A stretch of DNA of 48,268 nt, taken from positions 1 through 48,268 of the forward strand of contig JAJDCX010000059.1 of assembly GCA_029260615.1 (NCBI GenBank), given 5' to 3'. Shown here one piece after another: positions 43,866 through 48,268 of the stretch. A model generated the notes under the pieces. It did no database searches, was not told the DNA's origin, and saw only the letters and a list, made by a program, of their open reading frames with translations. Origin of the DNA: Phycisphaeraceae bacterium (GTDB lineage Bacteria > Planctomycetota > Phycisphaerae > Phycisphaerales > Phycisphaeraceae). The translations under genes and the position numbers were made by a program. Each line of letters begins with the position of its first letter. The stretch's first letter is position 1.

Positions 43866-44759
43866 TCAGCCCTGGTTTTGGCTGATCGCGTCGAAGGCCC
43901 GCTCCACGGAGTCGTGAGAATCGCCCACGAGGTAGTAGACCATCTCTTCGTGCCGCCAGACGAGCATGGGGAAATTCTCGGTCGGATCGGCTGTTTTATA
44001 GAGCTTGTCGGACTCGATCTTGGACCCCTGCTCGAAAGGCCGAAGCCAGAGGCTCAGCGTGTCGCTCTGCCCGGTGGGGGCCTGAGACTTGTAGACCATA
44101 TGCACCGCACCCTTACCGGGGATGACGCAGAGCCCAGCCATGTCGAACTCGTAGCCCAATGAGGTGAGGTTCAACACCTCCGCATCGATCGACTGATCGA
44201 AATAGGCGCTGAGCGCTCCGGGGAGGGCGGCCAGGTTTTGGGGGAATTGGTCCGTCCCGTGCATCGGGGTGATGTATCTGGCACACTTGAAGTGCCGGTC
44301 GCCGAACTGATCGACCATCGAGGCGTTGAGGACTTGGACGGAGGTAATCAGCCTGTCAGGCCCGGAAATACCGGCCTGATTCAGGGCGACCATCGCGCCA
44401 ATGAACAGCACCGCCGCGACGGCTGCGGGCATCCAACGCCCGATCACCGCCAGCACGGGCGAGCCGGTTGTCGGCGGTGCGGGCTTGGGTTGGGTTACAC
44501 GTCGGGCCTGCTCGCTTTGATCGCTTTGGGCTAGCCCGCTGACCAGGTCACGCAGGGCGGCTGGAGCCTTCACCGACGGATCATCCATCGCCTGGGCAAC
44601 GGCCTGGCGGAGCTTTAACTGCTCTTCGACTCGCTGGGCTGTGGATGGGTCCTGAGCCATGCGCTCGAGCATTTCCAGGTTCTGTGTGCCGTCAAGCTCC
44701 CCGTCGGCGAAGGCCGCAAGGTTCAGGTCAGCGTCTTTTTTGAATGGGTCCGTCGTCAT
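43866..44759 (-). CDS. Putative anti-sigma factor, single-pass membrane protein
   Basis: 297 residues. The N-terminus (DLNLAAFADGELDGTQNLEMLERMAQDPSTAQRVEEQLKLRQAV) is typical of anti-sigma cytoplasmic domains (A-F-x-D-G-E-L-D), though the zinc HxxxCxxC motif of the ZAS group is missing. A Pro-rich linker and one membrane helix (about 108-127, MPAAVAAVLFIGAMVALN) lead to an extracytoplasmic domain of ~165 residues containing isolated Cys. It follows an ECF sigma gene after 180 nt on the same strand and most probably binds that sigma factor. The intergenic gap is AT-rich and may carry a promoter. Confidence 0.75.
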   Translation of the reverse strand: MTTDPFKKDADLNLAAFADGELDGTQNLEMLERMAQDPSTAQRVEEQLKLRQAVAQAMDDPSVKAPAALRDLVSGLAQSDQSEQARRVTQPKPAPPTTGSPVLAVIGRWMPAAVAAVLFIGAMVALNQAGISGPDRLITSVQVLNASMVDQFGDRHFKCARYITPMHGTDQFPQNLAALPGALSAYFDQSIDAEVLNLTSLGYEFDMAGLCVIPGKGAVHMVYKSQAPTGQSDTLSLWLRPFEQGSKIESDKLYKTADPTENFPMLVWRHEEMVYYLVGDSHDSVERAFDAISQNQG

Positions 44760-44939
44760 GGTTATGTCACCGAAAGTGGTCTGCCCCGGGTATTAACCGT
44801 TTGGTCCAGCTATTTCTTCCCACAAATCATGTTTTTTTTCACACGTTTAGAAATTGTTAATTTTGACGGTTTGGGGCCTCTTGGCCGTGGTTTTATGGGT
44901 CGGTTCCGTGTCAGGCTGCCTGCCGGTGTAATAAGGGTG

Positions 44940-45500
44940 TCATGGCCCGGCCTTCTCGGCCGTGATGCCGTGCTCCGCCGCCAGCCCGCTTAGCGATTTT
45001 GTAAGGATCCCCCGGGCCCGGTACAGCCGGCTCATTATCGTCCCCAACGGCACCCCCAAGACGTCCGCCACCTCTCGGTACTTCAGCCCCTCGACCGCCC
45101 ACAGCAGCAGCACCTCTCGGTAGTGGTCCGGCAGGTCATGGATCGCCGCTTTTAGCCGGTCGTCGACCTGCTCCCAGTCAAGGTGAGAAAGATCCCATGC
45201 CGGGCTCGCTTCGCTGGGGTCGCCGCCTTGGCCGGGCTGATACGACAGGTCATCCGACAGCACCGGCTCACGCTTCTTCTTGCCGACCCGGGTGTAAAAA
45301 TTGTTGTGCAGGATCTTGAATAGCCACGGCCGAACCCCCGCCTCGCGCAACTCAAACCTGCCCTCGGCCTTGAATGCCTTGAGGAAAGTTTCCTGGACCA
45401 GGTCTGACGCGTCCTCGGGATTCCGCGCCAGGTGCATCGCCATGCGGTACACCGAGTCCAATTCCCCCAACGCTAATTCACGGAACGCCTGGCTTTCCAA
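44940..45500 (-). CDS. ECF-type RNA polymerase sigma factor
   Basis: 186 residues. Region 2 contains ARNPEDASDLVQETFLKAFKAEGRFE and VRPWLFKILHNNFYTRVGKKKREP; region 4 contains LPDHYREVLLLWAVEGLKYREVADVLGVPLGTIMSRLYRARGILTKSL. Both are standard for group-4 sigma factors. The start is a TTG at 45500 with AAGGA 6 nt upstream; no better ATG lies in frame. With the following membrane protein it forms a sigma/anti-sigma pair responding to an envelope signal (inference). Several ECF factors are adjacent here, see the module at 45673-47066. Confidence 0.93.
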   Translation of the reverse strand: MESQAFRELALGELDSVYRMAMHLARNPEDASDLVQETFLKAFKAEGRFELREAGVRPWLFKILHNNFYTRVGKKKREPVLSDDLSYQPGQGGDPSEASPAWDLSHLDWEQVDDRLKAAIHDLPDHYREVLLLWAVEGLKYREVADVLGVPLGTIMSRLYRARGILTKSLSGLAAEHGITAEKAGP

Positions 45501-45672
45501 ACCCTATCCTTACGCAGAACCCTGAATCCACTTACCCGGGCAGGCACACATTGTACGCCAGGACGGGTACTACGGGTATTTCTCAACCGGGTTCAAAAAC
45601 CTGTCACCTGGGTATCGGTTTCGCCCAAGTGTGGCTGGGTTCAAGGGCCAGCAAGGGTAGAGAGGCTCTGAC

Positions 45673-46341
45673 TCAGGTCTCTTCCCGGGGTTGCTCCTGG
45701 GTCTGGTTCCGCGGCAGCCTGGGTAGTTGCCCCGCCAGGTAGACCCAAGGTGCACGCAGGTCGTCCGTAAACCGCTGGACCTCTTGCCGGATCGGCGACT
45801 CAATCGCTTCACCCAGATCGTTGAACACACGGTCAATTTTCGGGAGCCGTTGGGGCAGTTCCGTAACCTGCGTGGTCTGATCGCGTAAGGCTTGCCCGGT
45901 TGTCTGGGCCTGCCGACTCAACGGTTCCCAGACCCGCGAGAACGAATCGGCGGTGGCCAACCGCAGTTCTTGCGGGGTTTGCATCGGATCACTTGGCCAA
46001 GCCAGCCAGCTAACCGCGACCACCACCGCAAGCGACCCCGCCGCCAGCGTCGGCCGCAACCAGCCGATACCCTCTGTAAAGACCCCCACATTCCTAGCCG
46101 TCGCCGCGCTGTTATCCCCGGCCGATCGTGCGTTGTAACGACCGACCGGCAGGCGCTCGCGCGCGATTGCCCGTTGTTGTGATGCCGCCTGACGCCTGAG
46201 CTGCCCGTCGAGTTGGCATAGTTGGGACGCCAACCCGCGGTGCGATGCAAAACGCCCAAACGTCCAACGCCAAAGCACCGACGGCCGTCCGCCCCGGTCC
46301 ACCGACGTGCTGACCCACAGTTGTGATAACCAACGGATCAT
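45673..46341 (-). CDS. Single-pass membrane protein coupled to an ECF sigma gene
   Basis: 222 residues. A basic N-terminal cytoplasmic part (RQAASQQRAIARERLPVGRYNARS) is followed by one helix (about 92-113, LRPTLAAGSLAVVVAVSWLAWP) and a Gln/Arg-rich extracytoplasmic part with coiled-coil character (TGQALRDQTTQVTELPQRLPKIDRVF). No anti-sigma family is recognisable, but its ATG overlaps the ECF sigma stop (ATGA at 46341-46338), a coupling typical of sigma/anti-sigma pairs. It may therefore be an unrecognised type of anti-sigma factor. Confidence 0.65.
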   Translation of the reverse strand: MIRWLSQLWVSTSVDRGGRPSVLWRWTFGRFASHRGLASQLCQLDGQLRRQAASQQRAIARERLPVGRYNARSAGDNSAATARNVGVFTEGIGWLRPTLAAGSLAVVVAVSWLAWPSDPMQTPQELRLATADSFSRVWEPLSRQAQTTGQALRDQTTQVTELPQRLPKIDRVFNDLGEAIESPIRQEVQRFTDDLRAPWVYLAGQLPRLPRNQTQEQPREET

Positions 46342-47066
46342 GTCACGGCTCCTTCACTTAGGCCCGGGTCTTTACGCAAGGGGATGGCCTTGTCCGCTGG
46401 CGTGGCCCTGGCCGGTTGGGAAATCACGCGCGGGGGAATCACCGGCCCGGCCTGCGACACCTCGGGTTCATCCAGGTGCGCCATCATCGTCCGCCTCGCC
46501 CGGTACAGCAGCACACGCACATGCACCGCCGTGATCCCAAGCGTTTTTGCGATCTCCTTGGCCTTCAACTGTTCGCCGTAGTGCAGCCACAACGCGGTCC
46601 GCTGCGTCGGGTCCAGCACCCGGTCCGCCAACGCCCACAGCCGCCGCTGTCCGTCGCGCAAACTCACGGTTTCGGCCGGCCCAGGCCCCGGGTCCACCGC
46701 ACGCTCGATCCCTTCGCCCCCGGTGGGTTGTATTCGCCGTTTACGGTGCGCATCGATCGACAGGCGCACCGCGATCGTGAACAGCCACGCCCTGAAACTC
46801 CGCCTCGAATCGTAAGTTTCGATCTTCTGATACGCCCGCACCAACGCCTGCTGCGCCAGGTCCTCCGCGTCCTCCCGGCTGCCGGTCCGTTTATGCAACA
46901 GGTACACCAGCCTCGGCCGAAGCCGCCGGTCCAGCTCTTCGTAGGACTTCACGCACCCACCTTGGACACGCCCAGCGAGTTCCTCGTCGCTGGGCGTGTC
47001 GGCCCCTGTCGTGACTCTTTTAGTCGGTTCGTTCAATATTCCTGGCTCATCTCGTGGTCGGATCAA
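46338..47066 (-). CDS. ECF-type RNA polymerase sigma factor
   Basis: 242 residues; the start is uncertain (TTG 47066, or TTG 47036 where AGGA lies close upstream). Region 2 is GSREDAEDLAQQALVRAYQKIETYDSRRSFRAWLFTIAVRLSIDAHRKRR and region 4 is RTALWLHYGEQLKAKEIAKTLGITAVHVRVLLYRARRTM, the group-4 sigma pattern. A Pro-rich C-terminal tail of ~50 residues extends past region 4. It is coupled (ATGA) to the following membrane protein and upstream of a second sigma/membrane-protein pair on the same strand. Confidence 0.92.
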   Translation of the reverse strand: MIRPRDEPGILNEPTKRVTTGADTPSDEELAGRVQGGCVKSYEELDRRLRPRLVYLLHKRTGSREDAEDLAQQALVRAYQKIETYDSRRSFRAWLFTIAVRLSIDAHRKRRIQPTGGEGIERAVDPGPGPAETVSLRDGQRRLWALADRVLDPTQRTALWLHYGEQLKAKEIAKTLGITAVHVRVLLYRARRTMMAHLDEPEVSQAGPVIPPRVISQPARATPADKAIPLRKDPGLSEGAVT

Positions 47067-47100
47067 CTTTTGACGTAGTCGTGATCTCGCCGATGCGGTG

Positions 47101-48268
47101 TCAGTCTTTCAGCTCGATTTCCATTTCCTCAATTGCTTGGAGAGTAACTTGCATGGCCGCGCCTCGTGGGATCTCACCAGCCGTGACTTTGCCACCAAGA
47201 TCTAGCACATGTTCTATGAACAGGATGTCCCCCTCATCGATTGGCCCATACTTCGTCCGAATCTTTGCCCATGCCTCATCTTCGGTAACTTCATCTCGAT
47301 TGATCTGCTCGCCTAGATTCAAGAGATAGTTGGCAGTTTTCTCGCCCGCTTTCTCGCCGCCATTGTCCTTCTTATGCATCCCTTCTAGCTGCTCCAGCAA
47401 CTGTTCCAACCGGTCATATGAGCAGTTAAACTTCGCAGTCACATCCGCGCCATCCGGGTCGTGTTGGATGTTGATCATCCGTCCAAGCTCCGCAATCGGC
47501 CCCGCCTGGGGCTCGGCCATCGCCGCCAGTTGCAACATCGCCAGCCCGCCACGCATCAGCTCGAACACCTGCTGCGCCCGCAGGCTGTCCACCATCGTCA
47601 GGGTCAACTCGCTGGTCACCGAGTCGCCGGAGTCGATCAAAGAAAGGTGTGCCCGCTGCACCATCTCCGCCACCACGGATGGCGGCCCCCCAGCCTCGGC
47701 AACCCGGACAAGCTCGGGCAAACCACTGAACCACGCCTCGATCAGCGTCCCATTGTCCGCACCCCCCGGCGTCAACTGCGCATCCGCGTCCAGCGTCAGG
47801 TCGATCATGTCCCGCGTCCGTTGCGGGTCGAAAGACGCCACCAAATAGTATGAACCCGTCCCCGGTCCGGTCCCCGGCCGCTTGGGCATCGCACAGAAAA
47901 TCCGGTCGGAATGGCCCGCCTCGTCCTCACTGGGCAGCGAATGGACAATCACTTTCTCGCGGTACACGCTCGAATCGTACCCCGGGGCCGTCAGCAGCAG
48001 CCCGCTGATATTCCCCGACGTCGGCCCGATGTCAGACACCAACGCAAAACTCCGACGCTCGTACCCGGTCCCAAACAAGATTGTTTTCCCAAGCGATGTC
48101 CGCAGATCAATACCGACTGTCTTGGATAGCTCGTCGATCATCTCATCGACCTGCGGCTCTTCAATGCGGATGCGATCAAGGATCGTCTGCCCAAGCCGGC
48201 TCTGCATCACCTTGGACGGGTTGGTCACCAGCGTAAAACTCGCGTCCGCCGGGACCAGCGTGGTCCGC
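47101..48268 (-). CDS. DUF3352-like extracytoplasmic protein, C-terminal part, cut by window edge
   Basis: The reading frame continues off the right edge: codons upstream of the first in-frame GTG (48228) still read TLVPADASFTLVTNPSK, so the true start is outside. At least 389 residues are visible. They consist of repeated alpha/beta modules (TILFGTGYERRSFALVSD, YYLVASFDPQRTRDMIDLTLDAD, NGTLIEAWFSGLPELV) and a charged helical C-terminus (LLEQLEGMHKKDNGGEKAGEKT). The VPADA-F opening and the layout resemble the 623-residue protein at 5471-7342, suggesting a family of paralogues. No enzyme motif is visible. It lies upstream of the sigma-factor cluster with a 34-nt gap. Confidence 0.65.
   Translation of the reverse strand, partial: RTTLVPADASFTLVTNPSKVMQSRLGQTILDRIRIEEPQVDEMIDELSKTVGIDLRTSLGKTILFGTGYERRSFALVSDIGPTSGNISGLLLTAPGYDSSVYREKVIVHSLPSEDEAGHSDRIFCAMPKRPGTGPGTGSYYLVASFDPQRTRDMIDLTLDADAQLTPGGADNGTLIEAWFSGLPELVRVAEAGGPPSVVAEMVQRAHLSLIDSGDSVTSELTLTMVDSLRAQQVFELMRGGLAMLQLAAMAEPQAGPIAELGRMINIQHDPDGADVTAKFNCSYDRLEQLLEQLEGMHKKDNGGEKAGEKTANYLLNLGEQINRDEVTEDEAWAKIRTKYGPIDEGDILFIEHVLDLGGKVTAGEIPRGAAMQVTLQAIEEMEIELKD

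Overview
This 48 kb window is chromosomal DNA of a high-GC bacterium, most probably a planctomycete of the Phycisphaerae type. The clues are two secreted proteins with PEP-CTERM tails ending in VPEP-(hydrophobic)-RRR, an outer-membrane porin, a membrane pyrophosphatase beside a pyrophosphate-type phosphofructokinase, many lineage-specific membrane and signal-peptide proteins, and ECF sigma factors with linked membrane proteins. The lineage is an inference; no rRNA or tRNA gene is present to confirm it. I see no phage, transposase or CRISPR array, so this looks like an ordinary housekeeping segment with several unusual regulatory details.

Layout. 1-7.3 kb, all minus strand: the purD start (cut by the window edge), a porin, a heme-binding methyl-accepting chemotaxis protein, a TIM-barrel glycosidase-like protein and a large signal-peptide protein. 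7.5-11.3 kb: mnmA, murB and a lipase/acyltransferase-like lipoprotein. 11.6-15.5 kb: rpsU, hppA, rsfS and a small HTH regulator. 15.6-20.6 kb: moaA divergent from a zinc-ribbon membrane protein plus rhomboid protease pair, then a PPi-type phosphofructokinase. 20.7-25.7 kb: tilS, a free-standing LarC C-terminal domain with a coiled-coil membrane protein, dapA flanked by two long palindromic repeats, and alanine dehydrogenase. 25.7-31.1 kb: an RdgC-like protein, membrane proteins, a hotdog-fold protein, an orphan IscX and dnaN. 31.3-36.9 kb: a beta-propeller protein, two convergent PEP-CTERM proteins, rpmI-rplT and a LOG-family protein. 36.9-43.8 kb: a SpoIID-like protein divergent from recJ, a PQQ-type sugar dehydrogenase and ilvB. 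43.9-48.3 kb, minus strand: two successive ECF sigma/membrane-protein modules and a paralogue of the 5.5 kb protein.

Regulation is the most interesting part. Upstream of ilvB there is a complete, apparently leaderless 32-residue leader peptide ending in V-R-V-V-V-V-V-S. Competing RNA structures follow it, so it looks like a branched-chain amino-acid attenuator. More widely, many genes without a Shine-Dalgarno (mnmA, tilS, moaA, recJ, the sugar dehydrogenase, the ilvB leader and weaker cases) have a TANNNT-like hexamer ending 6-8 nt before the start codon. That is the layout of leaderless promoters. Other genes in the window have good Shine-Dalgarno sites, so two start modes seem to coexist.

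Metabolically, hppA and the PPi-type phosphofructokinase suggest energy conservation from pyrophosphate. purD, dapA, ilvB, ald, murB and moaA are ordinary biosynthetic genes. Each stands apart from its usual operon partners, as is common in planctomycetes.
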